Notes: generated from the sequence alone by a model not told the origin. 64,000 nucleotides of DNA from Acinetobacter portensis (GCF_023158935.1 NZ_CP096120.1:2232001-2296000); one strand, 5' to 3'; positions 28,727-39,145 are shown, counted from the stretch's first letter. Translations and numbers: made by a program.

Positions 28727-29332
28727 ATGTCGTTCATTTTGGGTTTAGCAGGCGGTATTGGAAGTGGAAAATCGGCTGCAAGTCAGTGGTTTGAATCTCA
28801 AAATATTGTTGTGGTAGATGCAGATATTGTCGCTCGCGAAGTTGTAATGCCTGGACAGCCTACTTTAACTCAAATTCAGAAAACATTTGGAGATTGGGTT
28901 CTCCTTGATAATGGTGAACTCAATCGACGTGCTTTGCGTGAACATATTTTTAAAGAACCAACTGCACGTAAAGCCTTAGAAAGCATTACACATCCTGCTA
29001 TTCGAAATAATATTATTCAGCAGTTAAATGCAGCACAAAGCCCTTATGTCGTTTTAGTTTCTCCACTTCTATTTGAAACGAATCAACATGAATTAACGAA
29101 TCGTACGTTACTTATCGATGCTTCTGAAGAGCTACAAATTCAACGTGCATCACAGCGTGATGGGCAAAATATCGAACAAATTAAAAATATCATTCACGTG
29201 CAAATGCCACGTATTGAAAAACAAAAACGTGCCAATGATATTGTGCTAAATGATGGTCATTTAGATCATTTGTATAAACAATTGATTCCATTACATGAAA
29301 AATATTTAGCGCTATCAAAAAAGCAGTCTTAA
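28727..29332 (+). CDS. coaE: Dephospho-CoA kinase
   Basis: A 201-aa P-loop kinase for the last step of coenzyme A synthesis. The Walker A GLAGGIGSGKSAASQWF is at residues 6-22; VVDADIVAREVV and the LSPLLFE-like VSPLLFETNQHEL fit the family. It lies 2 bp after pilD, the conserved pilBCD-coaE arrangement. The stop overlaps the end of the convergent transporter gene by 4 bp. Confidence 0.95.
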   Translation: MSFILGLAGGIGSGKSAASQWFESQNIVVVDADIVAREVVMPGQPTLTQIQKTFGDWVLLDNGELNRRALREHIFKEPTARKALESITHPAIRNNIIQQLNAAQSPYVVLVSPLLFETNQHELTNRTLLIDASEELQIQRASQRDGQNIEQIKNIIHVQMPRIEKQKRANDIVLNDGHLDHLYKQLIPLHEKYLALSKKQS

Positions 29333-30249
29333 TTAGACTGCTTTTTTTGTTGCTCAAGTTGCTTTTGTAAACTGTCTTTTCGACCAAACCATCGCCAAGG
29401 TTGCAATGCACCAATTGCCATTCCAATTAGACCACATACAATTGCTAAACTTAACGGCTCTCCAAGTACAGGAACAGCAATAACCGCAGCAAGAAATGGC
29501 GCAAGCGTGACAATACTTCCCGTTTTAAATGCACCTAAGCGTTTAATCGCTTCAACATAAGTAAGCGTTGCAATAATCACAACACAAATACCGTGAAATA
29601 GAGTTTGTAATATAAGATGAATTGGCTCAGGTTCAGATAAATGTTTAGGTAAGAACAGTAAATAAATAGGTAAATAAACAATTGCCGACCAAATTGCGAC
29701 ACCTGACATTGCATGCCATGCAGATAATTTCCACTGTCTTAACAATATAGAGAAAATACCCCACCACATTGCGCTCAAAACAAATAGTAAATCGCCAAAG
29801 CCAAAAGCAACACCTGTTTCTCTATACATGAGCAAACTCATAGCACTAATAGAGGCAAGCATAATAATGACACTGAGCCATGTATGCTTATCGAAAGCAT
29901 GCTTAAAAATTAAGAATCCTGCAAATGCTGTACATAAAGGAATAAAGCCATTTAAGAAGATTGCGGCATGCGCGGCAGGTACGTAATGAAATGCCGTATA
30001 AGCTGTTAAGCAATAACCAACCCCACCAATCATGGCAAGAATAAATGGCTCTTTTTTCCATAAAAAAGCGAGATCTTTCTTATAAATTAAAATAGGCACC
30101 AAAATCACAAAAGCTAAGGCGAAACGTAGCGCTGTAATATCCCACGCTTCAATTCCCCATTTCACATTTAATCTAGATGTTAAAGTGAAACCACCCCAAA
30201 TCACCATGGTGATCAGGACGTATAAATAGCCTTGTGTTCTTGATGTCAT
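29329..30249 (-). CDS. EamA/DMT-family transporter
   Basis: A 306-aa inner-membrane protein with ten hydrophobic helices in two EamA repeats; the first begins at YVLITMVIWGGFTLTSRL and the second near residue 150. DMT-family members export small metabolites or amino acids, and the substrate cannot be read from sequence. The C-terminal tail is basic and Gln/Lys-rich. It may form an operon with the upstream rlmB, from which it is separated by 19 bp. Confidence 0.85.
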   Translation of the reverse strand: MTSRTQGYLYVLITMVIWGGFTLTSRLNVKWGIEAWDITALRFALAFVILVPILIYKKDLAFLWKKEPFILAMIGGVGYCLTAYTAFHYVPAAHAAIFLNGFIPLCTAFAGFLIFKHAFDKHTWLSVIIMLASISAMSLLMYRETGVAFGFGDLLFVLSAMWWGIFSILLRQWKLSAWHAMSGVAIWSAIVYLPIYLLFLPKHLSEPEPIHLILQTLFHGICVVIIATLTYVEAIKRLGAFKTGSIVTLAPFLAAVIAVPVLGEPLSLAIVCGLIGMAIGALQPWRWFGRKDSLQKQLEQQKKQSN

Positions 30250-30268
30250 TTACGCTCAGCTTTGAAAA

Positions 30269-31018
30269 TTAAACATTACGTTGGCGGCAAGCTTCATACA
30301 AAGCCATACCTGTTGCAACACTTACGTTTAAGCTTTGCAAGTTCCCTGCCATAGGAATATAAACGGTTTGATCACATTGAGACTGTGTAATTGGGCGCAA
30401 TCCTGTGTCTTCTGCACCCATCACAATACAAATACCCGTACCTGTGAAATCAAAATTCTGTATAGGTAATGCTTTTTCATCAAGCATTGTACCTATTACA
30501 CGCACATTAAAGTCATCTTTCATTTGACCTAAAGTACGTGCCAAATTAGTCACCTGAATGAACTTCACTTTATCTGCACCACCCGCAGCTACTTTACGCG
30601 CTGTTGGAGTTAATGTTGCAGAGCGATCACGTGGAGCAATCACCGCTTCAACACCCATTGCAGCCGCAGTACGAATGCATGCACCTAAATTATGCGGGTC
30701 TGTAATATGATCAAGCGCAAGTAAAAGTACTTGTGGCTTTTCGTTTAAAAGTGCTTCAAGATCTTTTTCATTTAACGTTGGATGAGCACGAACAGCAGCA
30801 ACAACACCTTGGTGGAATGGCTGACCTGCAAGCTTTTCCAATTTATCTCGGCTTGCTTGCTGAACGCTAATACCAAAAGGCTCTGCCAACTCAAGAACGC
30901 GTTTTAAACGCTGATCATCACGCCCTTTTAAAGCGAATAAAGTTAAAACTCGCTCTGGCTCAAGCTCCAACAATGACTCCACCGAGTGAACGCCATAAAA
31001 ATATTCAGTTTTTGCCAT
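30269..31018 (-). CDS. rlmB: 23S rRNA (guanosine-2'-O-)-methyltransferase RlmB
   Basis: A 249-aa SPOUT-class (trefoil knot) methyltransferase that modifies G2251 in the 23S peptidyl-transferase P loop in E. coli. N-terminal substrate-binding domain (YFYGVHSVESLL), then the three knot motifs: LDHITDPHNLGACIRTA, IVMGAEDTGLRP and NLQSLNVSVATGMALYEACR. Confidence 0.95.
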   Translation of the reverse strand: MAKTEYFYGVHSVESLLELEPERVLTLFALKGRDDQRLKRVLELAEPFGISVQQASRDKLEKLAGQPFHQGVVAAVRAHPTLNEKDLEALLNEKPQVLLLALDHITDPHNLGACIRTAAAMGVEAVIAPRDRSATLTPTARKVAAGGADKVKFIQVTNLARTLGQMKDDFNVRVIGTMLDEKALPIQNFDFTGTGICIVMGAEDTGLRPITQSQCDQTVYIPMAGNLQSLNVSVATGMALYEACRQRNV

Positions 31019-31150
31019 GAACGACCTCTAACATTTGACTGATAATACAAAAAGAAAAATCCTGCAAAGCAGACTTTACAGGATTTATGCTGAAGCAATA
31101 GTTTAACCGATTTAGGTTGAAATTTCTTTGCTTGATTCTTGATTTAGTAA

Positions 31151-31474
31151 TTAACCACCTAAGTGGCAAACATAATCTACAACTTCATCTGCTTCAATTT
31201 TGAAACGGCTGTTGCCAGGCACATAAAATGATTGTCCTGCACGGAACAATTCACTTTCTTCGCTGTCTGCAATACGTACACGACATTCGCCTGAAACAAT
31301 TTCCATACGCTCAGGAACATGCGTTTCAAAAGTTAATTCTTGCTTACTTGGTAAAAGCACGCCCAAAGTTTTTTTCGTACCATCTTCAAATTGAACTGTA
31401 TGACTTACGCACAGACCATCGAAGTAGACATTAGATTTTTTTACCACCGATACATGATCAAACTGAGCTGACAT
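31151..31474 (-). CDS. ppnP: Pyrimidine/purine nucleoside phosphorylase PpnP
   Basis: A 107-aa single cupin domain (formerly DUF1255/YaiE). The pattern [20 protein letters not shown], with [20 protein letters not shown] and the glycine-bounded [12 protein letters not shown], matches E. coli PpnP, which phosphorolyses several nucleosides. ATG 31474 is preferred over the longer open frame (to 31558) because it is preceded by TTGGAGAA and begins at the family's normal N-terminus. Confidence 0.88.
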   Translation of the reverse strand: MSAQFDHVSVVKKSNVYFDGLCVSHTVQFEDGTKKTLGVLLPSKQELTFETHVPERMEIVSGECRVRIADSEESELFRAGQSFYVPGNSRFKIEADEVVDYVCHLGG

Positions 31475-31558
31475 GCGTATTCTCCAAGTAACGCGTTTTA
31501 TATTTTGAATTGATTCGTTTAACACGAACCAATCAATCTCTTTTAGGTAAACTAACAC

Positions 31559-32006
31559 GCTTAAAACTTAAGCATAAATTATGCTTTTGTCTTTGCTTGC
31601 CCACCCCAATTTCATGAAATTTTAAAGCAACTACACAATAAGTACAAATCACTTTTTTAACAATCCCCACCAAAGTTTAAAACCTATTTTTAGTGAAAAT
31701 TTGAATGACAATCATGTTTAAATTTATGTTCTTTAAATGAGTTAAACGCTAAGACTTTAAAATTGATAAAATTGTTAAATCTCTAATATTTTTACAAAGA
31801 GATGTTTAAAAGTGATGAAAAAATAAGATTTAAACTCGCTTTATAGCGTATATTTAGAAGGTAATCTCTTATTTTTAAAGGTCTGTTTAATTCTAAGAAG
31901 TATTATTTTTAGCACTATTTTAAGATAGAATTAATAGGGTCTTGTGACAAAAACAAAATTTGACGACCTTTAACTAACTCAAACTTTCCGCAGCTTGGAT
32001 GCGTTT
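31559..32006. other. AT-rich intergenic region between ppnP and recN
   Basis: About 450 bp between divergent genes (530 bp counted from the chosen ppnP start). I see no tRNA-like fold, terminator or coding-like ORF, and no clear LexA-type palindrome ahead of recN. Promoters for both genes must lie here, but none has well-matched -35/-10 hexamers by eye. Confidence 0.4.
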
Positions 32007-33668
32007 ATGCTGACACATTTAACTCTGATTAATTTTGCCTTAGCCGAACACTTAGCTATTGATATTGAAAAAGGTTTCAACGTCTTAACAGGTGAAACAG
32101 GCGCAGGTAAATCTTTATTGCTTGATGCACTTTCTGCATGCCTTGGCGAAAGAACAGATACCAATTATGTGCGTTATGGTGCTGAAAAAGCAGATGTAAC
32201 CGCAACATTCAGCTATAAAGATGGCAGCGCAGAAGCACTTTGGTTAAAAGAACAAGAACTAGATGATGAGTTAGGTGAAATTCATTTACGTCGCGTAATT
32301 TTCGCAACAGGTCGTAGTAAAGCATGGATTAATGGCAGACCAAGCAGTTTGTCTGAATTAAAAGAAATTGGACGATTATTGGTTCAACTTTATAGCCAAC
32401 ATAGCCAACAACAACTTTTAGAACCGCCTTATCCTAAACATTGGTTAGATCGTTATAGTAATTTTCATGCCCCTGCTCAAGCTGTTCGAGATGCTTATAG
32501 CAAATGGCAAAAAGATATTCGTCAACATCAAGCAGCATTAGACGCTCAAGCGACACGTAAACAACGTATTGATACGCTTAATCTTCAACTTGAAGAGCTT
32601 GAAGAAGTTGTTCAAGTGGACTATAGCGAAATTGAACAAGAGTTTGACCGCTTAAGCCATCACGAACATATCATGCAAGATTGCGGTTACGGTTTAACGG
32701 CTTTAGATGATGCTGAACAAAATATTAATCAAGAAGTTGCTTCTATTTTAAGACGCTTAGAATCACATTCTGGGCGTAGTGAAAAACTATCTGAAATTTA
32801 TACATCTTTAGTCAATGCGCAAAGTGAATTAGATGATGCAACGTCTAATTTACGTCATTTCATCGACAAGCAAAGTTTCGACCCTGAACGCATGGAAGAG
32901 TTAAACTCTAAATTGGAAGTTTTCCATCGTTTAGCGCGTAAATATAGAACGCAACCTGAAACACTGAAAGAAGAATATGAAGCTTGGCAAACTGAATTAG
33001 AACAGCTTCATCAGCTTGAAGATCCTGAAACTTTAGCTGAACAAGTTGAGGCATCACATCAAGACTTCTTAGGAAAAGCACAGCATTTAGATGATATTCG
33101 TCGTGAAGCCTCACTTCCTTTAGCAAAACATTTAACAGAACAAGTCAAACAACTTGCACTTCCTGAAGCTCATTTTGAGTTTAAGTTTGAACCTTTAGAA
33201 CAAGCATCAAGTGAAGGTTTAAGCTTCATTCAACTTCTATTTACAGCCAATAAAGGTATACCACCTCAACCTTTAGCTCGTGTTGCTTCTGGCGGTGAAT
33301 TGTCGCGTATTGCCCTTGTTATGCAAGTTATGAATGCGGAAAAAACTGAATCTGAAGTTTTGGTATTCGATGAAATTGATGTTGGTATTAGCGGTGGTAC
33401 AGCAGAAATAGTTGGACGTTTACTTGCAGGTTTGGCACAGCACGTTCAAATTTTATGTATTACGCATCAAGCGCAAGTTGCAGCACAATCAGATCAACAT
33501 CTACTTGTGAAAAAACGCCAAACTGACCCAGCAAGCAGCACAATTTTAGACTTAGAAGAAGATGATCGCGTTTTAGAACTTGCTCGCATGACAGGTGGTA
33601 TCGAAATTAACGAAACTACATTGCAACATGCAAAACAACTTCGTCAATTAAAGTTTCAACCTGCTTAA
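32007..33668 (+). CDS. recN: DNA repair protein RecN
   Basis: A 553-aa SMC-like ATPase acting in double-strand-break repair. N-terminal NFALAEHLAIDIEKGFNVLTG and Walker A GETGAGKSLLLDAL, a long coiled-coil middle (about 150-370), then signature RVASGGELSRIALVMQV, Walker B VLVFDEIDVGISGG and CITHQAQVAAQSD. ATG 32007 is used because the family starts at MLTHLTLINF; an in-frame TTG four codons earlier is unlikely. Confidence 0.96.
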   Translation: MLTHLTLINFALAEHLAIDIEKGFNVLTGETGAGKSLLLDALSACLGERTDTNYVRYGAEKADVTATFSYKDGSAEALWLKEQELDDELGEIHLRRVIFATGRSKAWINGRPSSLSELKEIGRLLVQLYSQHSQQQLLEPPYPKHWLDRYSNFHAPAQAVRDAYSKWQKDIRQHQAALDAQATRKQRIDTLNLQLEELEEVVQVDYSEIEQEFDRLSHHEHIMQDCGYGLTALDDAEQNINQEVASILRRLESHSGRSEKLSEIYTSLVNAQSELDDATSNLRHFIDKQSFDPERMEELNSKLEVFHRLARKYRTQPETLKEEYEAWQTELEQLHQLEDPETLAEQVEASHQDFLGKAQHLDDIRREASLPLAKHLTEQVKQLALPEAHFEFKFEPLEQASSEGLSFIQLLFTANKGIPPQPLARVASGGELSRIALVMQVMNAEKTESEVLVFDEIDVGISGGTAEIVGRLLAGLAQHVQILCITHQAQVAAQSDQHLLVKKRQTDPASSTILDLEEDDRVLELARMTGGIEINETTLQHAKQLRQLKFQPA

Positions 33669-33769
33669 GTCGTTTGAAATAGATGAGAAATCATTTGTTG
33701 AAACATCAAAGCTCTTGTAACGTGTAAGTTAAATGACATTTGAACAATAAAATAAGGAGAGCAGCCTAG

Positions 33770-34324
33770 GTGCCGAAACAATATTTGATGCATCGTTGTC
33801 TTATTGCTCCACCAGATATGGATGATGAATTCTTTGCAAATACCGTCATCTATTTAGCTCGTCACGATGAAGATGGTGCTCAAGGGATTATTATCAACCG
33901 TCCGTCAGGTCTTCAAATTAAAGAACTTTTAAATGATCTCGATATTGAAGCAGATCATGTAAATCCGCATGAAGTTTTACAAGGTGGTCCTTTACGCCCC
34001 GAAGCAGGCTTCGTTTTACATACAGGGCAACCAACTTGGCATTCTTCAATAGCCATTGGTGAAAATGTGTGTATTACCACCTCTAAAGATATTTTAGATG
34101 CAATTGCACATAATGAAGGTGTTGGTCGTTACCAAGTTGCGTTAGGCTATGCAAGTTGGGACAAAAACCAATTAGAGCAAGAAATTGCACGTGGTGATTG
34201 GCTCATTTGCGATTCCGATATGGATTTAATTTTTAACTTACCTTATGACGACCGTTGGGATGCTGCCTATAAAAAAATGGGCGTAGACCGTACATGGTTA
34301 TCTTCCGAGATTGGTCATGCCTGA
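33770..34324 (+). CDS. YqgE/AlgH family protein
   Basis: A 184-aa UPF0301 protein. The family core is clear: [32 protein letters not shown] and [15 protein letters not shown]. It begins with GTG after AAGGAGA. Overlap with ruvX (8 bp) reproduces the widespread algH-ruvX pair. The biochemical role is unknown; AlgH was once linked to alginate regulation in Pseudomonas. Confidence 0.93.
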   Translation: MPKQYLMHRCLIAPPDMDDEFFANTVIYLARHDEDGAQGIIINRPSGLQIKELLNDLDIEADHVNPHEVLQGGPLRPEAGFVLHTGQPTWHSSIAIGENVCITTSKDILDAIAHNEGVGRYQVALGYASWDKNQLEQEIARGDWLICDSDMDLIFNLPYDDRWDAAYKKMGVDRTWLSSEIGHA

Positions 34325-34760
34325 TTTATCTGCGCCACAAATGATTATGGCGTTCGACTTTGGTACTCAAAAAATGGGAATGGCCGTTGGTCAATCTCTG
34401 ATTGAAAGTGCCAATCCCCTTGCTTTATTTCCAATGAAAGATGGCATTCCAAATTGGGATGAGCTTTTAAAAATTGTGAAACAGTATCAACCGACGTTAT
34501 TTTTAGTCGGTCTACCTTTAAATATGGATGATACTGAATCTGAACTTTCAACGCGTGCGCGTAAATTTGCACGTCGTTTACGTCATCAAACAAACATTGA
34601 AACCTTAATGGTTGATGAGCGTTTAACAACTCGTGAAGCACGCGATGAACTGGATCATTACCAAGCACAAGGTCGTGGCAAAAAACTGTCAGCAGATAGT
34701 ATTGCAGCAGCTTTATTCATTGAGAGTTGGTATCGAAACCCTGAAGGTTTAACGCCTTAA
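34317..34760 (+). CDS. ruvX: Putative pre-16S rRNA nuclease / Holliday junction resolvase-like YqgF
   Basis: A 147-aa RNase H-fold protein. Motifs: [16 protein letters not shown] (first catalytic Asp), [15 protein letters not shown], and [14 protein letters not shown] (Glu). The third acidic position is in [15 protein letters not shown]. In E. coli YqgF matures the 16S rRNA 5' end; the resolvase role is historical. ATG 34317 overlaps the end of algH. Confidence 0.93.
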   Translation: MPDLSAPQMIMAFDFGTQKMGMAVGQSLIESANPLALFPMKDGIPNWDELLKIVKQYQPTLFLVGLPLNMDDTESELSTRARKFARRLRHQTNIETLMVDERLTTREARDELDHYQAQGRGKKLSADSIAAALFIESWYRNPEGLTP

Positions 34761-34777
34761 ATATTAATTTAGTTATA

Positions 34778-34805
34778 AAAAAGCATCCAAATTTGGATGC
34801 TTTTT
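34778..34805 (+). terminator. Terminator after ruvX
   Basis: Perfect palindromic hairpin AAAAAGCATCC-AAATTT-GGATGCTTTTT with a T run. Confidence 0.9.
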
Positions 34806-34950
34806 ATTGCAATAAGCTTATTCTTTATACATTAATTTAATGAAAACTTATAAATTAAATTCTCTTTCAAAAGCAATGTTCGATCTTTATATTTTTGATA
34901 TATAGTAACTCTTGTTCAGATGTTCTCTAATTTCAACTAAGTAGGTAACT

Positions 34951-35730
34951 ATGGCAATTTCCAGTTTCGGTAAAATTCTCACAGTTTTAGATCTTTTTTC
35001 ATTATCTCGCCCAATTATTAATGTCGATATTATTAGTGAGGAGCTTGGTTTATCTAAACCAACAAGTTACCGCTACTTAAAAGAACTCGTATCAGCTGAA
35101 TTATTACAAAGAATTAGTGGTACATCTGGCGACTACACGCTTGGTTCAAAAATTGCCGTACTCGATTATATTTCTCGCACAACAGATCCTTTAGTACAAA
35201 TTAGCATCCCTTTTATGCGCGAAATTGTAGAATGTACTGAATTTTCCTGCTTACTCACACACTTAAATTATGATTCTTGTATAGACCTTCATGATGAAGT
35301 TTATAAAAATGCATCGTTACTTTCATATGGTCGTGGTTGCCCTCGCCCAGTTTTTGTCAGTTCATCTGCAAAAATTATGATTGCGCATTTACCAAAGCAA
35401 GGAATTTTAGATTATTACCAACGCTTTTCTAAGCAACTTGCCGAAGTCGATTTCGCACACAGTGCAGATGATTTCTTAATGAAAATGAAAAAAATTAAGA
35501 AACAAGGATATTATTTTTCAAATGGCGAGCTCGATCCAAATATTGCTGCTGTTTCTGTTCCTATTAAATTTTCAACAAAAGAAGCACCATTAGCATTAAC
35601 ACTTTTGGCTTCTAAAAATCGCTTTGAATTTGTGAACTTGCAAAAACTCATTACAATTTTGCAGGAAAATGCAGAGTTAATTGAGAAAAAAGTTGCTAGC
35701 TCTATGAACATCTCAGAAACTCTAAGCTAG
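34951..35730 (+). CDS. IclR-family transcriptional regulator
   Basis: A 259-aa regulator. The N-terminal winged helix-turn-helix contains NVDIISEELGLSKPTSYRYLKELV (about 25-48), and the C-terminal effector domain has the IclR pattern GRGCPRPVFVSSSAKIMIAHL. It stands alone: the downstream neighbour is convergent and unrelated, so the target cannot be inferred from context. IclR proteins usually control catabolic genes. Confidence 0.88.
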   Translation: MAISSFGKILTVLDLFSLSRPIINVDIISEELGLSKPTSYRYLKELVSAELLQRISGTSGDYTLGSKIAVLDYISRTTDPLVQISIPFMREIVECTEFSCLLTHLNYDSCIDLHDEVYKNASLLSYGRGCPRPVFVSSSAKIMIAHLPKQGILDYYQRFSKQLAEVDFAHSADDFLMKMKKIKKQGYYFSNGELDPNIAAVSVPIKFSTKEAPLALTLLASKNRFEFVNLQKLITILQENAELIEKKVASSMNISETLS

Positions 35731-35750
35731 AACCAATGACATATAAATGC

Positions 35751-35778
35751 AAAAGCCCACGTTTATGTGGGCTTTTTT
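35751..35778. terminator. Bidirectional terminator between iclR-type gene and alkB-like gene
   Basis: Hairpin AAAAGCCCAC-GTTTAT-GTGGGCTTTT between convergent genes. It touches the last codon of the alkB-like gene. Confidence 0.88.
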
Positions 35779-36409
35779 ATGCTTCTGAATTTGGATAAAA
35801 ATATCGAAATGTTAAATTTACTCTAGGTTCTAAAATTCTGGTCGATTTCATTAAAGCATGCTTCCAATATTTTTGGGTTTGCCCACGCATAACAATAAGT
35901 TGTCCACTTTGTAGCAACATATCAACTTTATGATCTTTAAATTTATGCTTAAAACTAAACTTACGCGTAGCGCCAAAACTCAAAGAAGCAATAACTGTTT
36001 CCTCGCCTGTTTTCGGTGACAACGCTAATTCATTATCGCTGTGCCATCCCATACCTTGTGTGCCATTTTCATATAAGTTTGCCAAGCACGAATTAAAAGA
36101 GTGTCCAACTAATTGCTCAATATGTTTCTTTAAACGAAATAATCCTGCATTCCACACCAAAGCTTCTTTTAATGTGCCTGAATATTGATATTGAAAATGT
36201 TCATCGCCATACCAAGCAATTTTTCGATCTGTTTTAAAGTACTTTCCATGTAAATGAACTTCGTCATTTTTCCATGCTAAATGCTGTAGAAAATATTGTA
36301 GATATTTCTCGCTTTGTTCTGTATTTAAAATCAAACCAAAATCTTTCACCACGCCATCGCAAGGTAAAATATTTTCTTTATGGTCGGGTTCAAATAGTTC
36401 AAAGTTCAT
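35777..36409 (-). CDS. AlkB-like Fe(II)/2-oxoglutarate dioxygenase
   Basis: A 210-aa AlkB-homologue. The iron-binding HxD is in GMGWHSDNE (about 130), the distal His in YWKHALMKS, and the 2-oxoglutarate arginines in EPRVNLTFR near the C-terminus. The LSFGATRKFSF strand is typical of the AlkB family close to human ALKBH2/3. It likely reverses alkylation damage on DNA or RNA. ATG 36409 is preferred to the TTG two codons before. Confidence 0.88.
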   Translation of the reverse strand: MNFELFEPDHKENILPCDGVVKDFGLILNTEQSEKYLQYFLQHLAWKNDEVHLHGKYFKTDRKIAWYGDEHFQYQYSGTLKEALVWNAGLFRLKKHIEQLVGHSFNSCLANLYENGTQGMGWHSDNELALSPKTGEETVIASLSFGATRKFSFKHKFKDHKVDMLLQSGQLIVMRGQTQKYWKHALMKSTRILEPRVNLTFRYFYPNSEA

Positions 36410-36544
36410 TTTCAAATTATTTTCTAGGCTTTCAATTGAGCTTAACGCATTGCCTATTCACAAATCAAAACATCAAGCTAACTTGTCGAAATTCACATTC
36501 AGGAATAGACTTAAATTCATGTTTAAAAATAAGAATTATTCATT

Positions 36545-38347
36545 ATGAATTTATGGCATCTCTTTCAAAAACTAAGACCATTTGTTCGACCATATAGACT
36601 TCTTGTTATTGCAACACTCATTCTTACACTTATTGGCTCTCTAACCGCTCAGGTGAATGCCCTTACGCTTCAATATGCAGTAGACAGCATAAATAAACTT
36701 GTAGAAGCAGGTTTGGGCTTAAGTGAAGGTTGGCATATTTTAATTACAATTACCGCAATATTATTGGGTAAAGAAATATTAAATGCCTTCGTTCAATTTG
36801 GACAAAAATTTTATGGCGAAAAATTAAGAATCTTTGTTTCACAAGATTTAGCGCAAGGCATTATTGAAAAATTCCTCACTTACCGACTGTCATTTTTCAA
36901 TGAAGATAATAATCAGGCAGGTAAACTGCAAACCCGAATAGACCGTGGGATTGGCTCACTTACTCGTTTAGTTCAAATCTTTTTTATTGATATTTTACCT
37001 TTATTTACCAGTGCTTTTGTCGCTTTAGGTTTAATGTATTATGCCAATTTTTATGTGGGCTTGGTCGCAACAATTATTGTACCTATTTACTTTTGGCTTA
37101 CCTATAAACAAGCACAAAAATTGGGTGGATGGCGACGTAATTTACGAGATGGACGTGAAAAAAAGAGCCAAGGCATTTTAGGTATTATTAACTCCATTAC
37201 GGTCATTAAATCATTTAACCGTGAAAGTATTGAATCATCGAAACAACTTAAATTACAAAAAGAACTAACCGAAAATCAAATGCAAACTCGCCAAGTGAGT
37301 TTCTTATTCGATGGTTTAAAAACCTTTATTGAACAAATTGGTATTGTGCTCATTATTATTCTTACAGCTTATTTTGTGCTTGATGGGCAAATGAGTATTG
37401 GCATGATTATGTACCACGTTTTGTTATTCAATAACGTATCTGCGCCTATTCGCTCATTGCATCGTATTTATGATGAAGTTAATGACGCTATGATTTACTC
37501 AGAAAGCTTCTTTAACATACTAGAAGCAGACCATGAAATTGAATCAAGTGGAATAAAAAAACCATCAATTCAAGGCAAGTTTACCCTTGAAAATGTCAAC
37601 TTTTACTATCCAAATGGGCACCATGCTTTAAAGAATATCAACATGGAAATTCGTCCCAACAAAATTACCGCATTGGTTGGCTTATCGGGTGCAGGAAAAT
37701 CGACCCTCATTAGTTTGCTCGATAAATTTTATGAACCTAAAGATGGAAAAATTTGTATCGACGGCATAGATCTTCAAGATATAGATACGCATTATTTACG
37801 TGAACATATTGGATTAGTCTTACAAAAGAATCATATTTTCCAAGGTTCAATTTTCGAGAATATTCGTTATGGCAAAACCAATGCGACCTTAGAAGACGTT
37901 ATTGTTGCGGCAAAAAAAGCGTCTATTCACGAACAAATATTACAGCTTCCAAATGCTTACGATGCCGATGCCTTAATGCTTTCAGGCGGTCAACAACAGC
38001 GTATTGCCTTGGCTCGAATGTTCTTAAAAAATCCACCAATTATTTTCTTAGATGAACCCACTGCAAGTTTAGATGCCATTGCAAGTGAGCAAATTAAACA
38101 AAGCTTAGATGAAATTAAACAAGGGCGAACTGTGATTATGATTTCACATAGCTTGTCGCAAATTATTGATGCCGATTACACCTATGTGATGAAAGATGGT
38201 GCAATTGCAGAACATGGCGAACACGATGCGCTTTATCATCAAGATGGTGTTTATAAGGAAATTTTTGATGCTATGGCAAAGAGCTTAAATATTGAAAAAA
38301 TTGCCAAAACCTTTGAAGATGACGCTGAAGAAGAAACGCATAGTTAA
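36545..38347 (+). CDS. ABC exporter, fused permease and ATPase
   Basis: A 600-aa half-transporter. The membrane domain (about 1-320) has six helices. The ATPase domain has Walker A ALVGLSGAGKSTLISLL, the signature LSGGQQQRIALARM, Walker B PPIIFLDEPTASLD and the H loop MISHSLSQI. It would act as a homodimer in the inner membrane exporting lipids, drugs or peptides; the substrate is not predictable. It stands alone and ends at a bidirectional terminator. Confidence 0.9.
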   Translation: MNLWHLFQKLRPFVRPYRLLVIATLILTLIGSLTAQVNALTLQYAVDSINKLVEAGLGLSEGWHILITITAILLGKEILNAFVQFGQKFYGEKLRIFVSQDLAQGIIEKFLTYRLSFFNEDNNQAGKLQTRIDRGIGSLTRLVQIFFIDILPLFTSAFVALGLMYYANFYVGLVATIIVPIYFWLTYKQAQKLGGWRRNLRDGREKKSQGILGIINSITVIKSFNRESIESSKQLKLQKELTENQMQTRQVSFLFDGLKTFIEQIGIVLIIILTAYFVLDGQMSIGMIMYHVLLFNNVSAPIRSLHRIYDEVNDAMIYSESFFNILEADHEIESSGIKKPSIQGKFTLENVNFYYPNGHHALKNINMEIRPNKITALVGLSGAGKSTLISLLDKFYEPKDGKICIDGIDLQDIDTHYLREHIGLVLQKNHIFQGSIFENIRYGKTNATLEDVIVAAKKASIHEQILQLPNAYDADALMLSGGQQQRIALARMFLKNPPIIFLDEPTASLDAIASEQIKQSLDEIKQGRTVIMISHSLSQIIDADYTYVMKDGAIAEHGEHDALYHQDGVYKEIFDAMAKSLNIEKIAKTFEDDAEEETHS

Positions 38348-38372
38348 TTCACTATATAATTGAAAGAAATAA

Positions 38373-38401
38373 AAAAAGCTCCGATATTTCGGAGCTTTTT
38401 T
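38373..38401. terminator. Bidirectional terminator between ABC exporter and pgsA
   Basis: Perfect hairpin AAAAAGCTCCGA-TATT-TCGGAGCTTTTT between convergent genes. Confidence 0.92.
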
Positions 38402-38411
38402 ACAAAATCTT

Positions 38412-39005
38412 TTACGGCTGTTTTAGGTACGGCCAAGCTGCTTTTAAGTAAATAAACATTGACCATAAAGTTAGAACAACAGCAGTGTATAACAATGCAT
38501 ATGCCAACATTTCTAAAGGCGGCCAATTCAGTAAAAATACTGAAATTGCAATCATTTGGAATGCAGTTTTATATTTGCCAACTGTAGATACCGCAACATT
38601 TGTACGTGCGCCAAGTTCGGCCATCCATTCACGTAAAGCAGAAACTGTAATTTCACGTGAAATAATCACAATTGCAGCAAATGCCATAGAAATAGAAGGT
38701 TGCCATTGCACAAGAACAATTAAAGCGGCTGCTACCATCAATTTATCTGCAACAGGGTCTAAAAAGCGCCCAAATGCAGATGTTTGATTCAGTGTTCGTG
38801 CCAAATAGCCATCGAACCAGTCCGTTACAGCAGCAACAACAAAAATTGCAGTAAGAATTAAGTGACGAGTCATACCACCAGTATGCTCATTTACACCAAT
38901 TGCAGGAGGCCAATATGCCACCAATAAAAATACAGGAATAAGAGCAATACGCGCTAAGGTTAATATATTCGGAATATTCAGGATTCGACCTGTGGTCATA
39001 GACAT
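38412..39005 (-). CDS. pgsA: CDP-diacylglycerol-glycerol-3-phosphate 3-phosphatidyltransferase
   Basis: A 197-aa inner-membrane enzyme for the committed step of phosphatidylglycerol synthesis. The CDP-alcohol phosphotransferase motif is intact: DWFDGYLARTLNQTSAFGRF followed by LDPVADK, with all conserved Asp/Gly/Arg positions. NIPNILTLARIALIPVFL near the N-terminus is typical of PgsA. Starts at 39005, 38999 or TTG 39011 are possible; AAGGGG lies 11 bases before 39005 and 5 before 39011. Confidence 0.93.
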   Translation of the reverse strand: MSMTTGRILNIPNILTLARIALIPVFLLVAYWPPAIGVNEHTGGMTRHLILTAIFVVAAVTDWFDGYLARTLNQTSAFGRFLDPVADKLMVAAALIVLVQWQPSISMAFAAIVIISREITVSALREWMAELGARTNVAVSTVGKYKTAFQMIAISVFLLNWPPLEMLAYALLYTAVVLTLWSMFIYLKAAWPYLKQP

Positions 39006-39145
39006 CGCCAATTTTTCCCCTTCATGTAAAATTTAATTCACATAAATGCTAAGGTTTTATCCATCGTTAATAGCGCTCACTTTATACGAAATCCCGAACG
39101 GTGTCACGAAGAAAACACCCCCAAGCTTTCTGTGATATTTATGCC

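Noticed and set aside
31559..32006. LexA/SOS box upstream of recN
   Set aside because: No CTGT-N8-ACAG-type palindrome is present; Acinetobacter is known to lack a classical LexA, which agrees.
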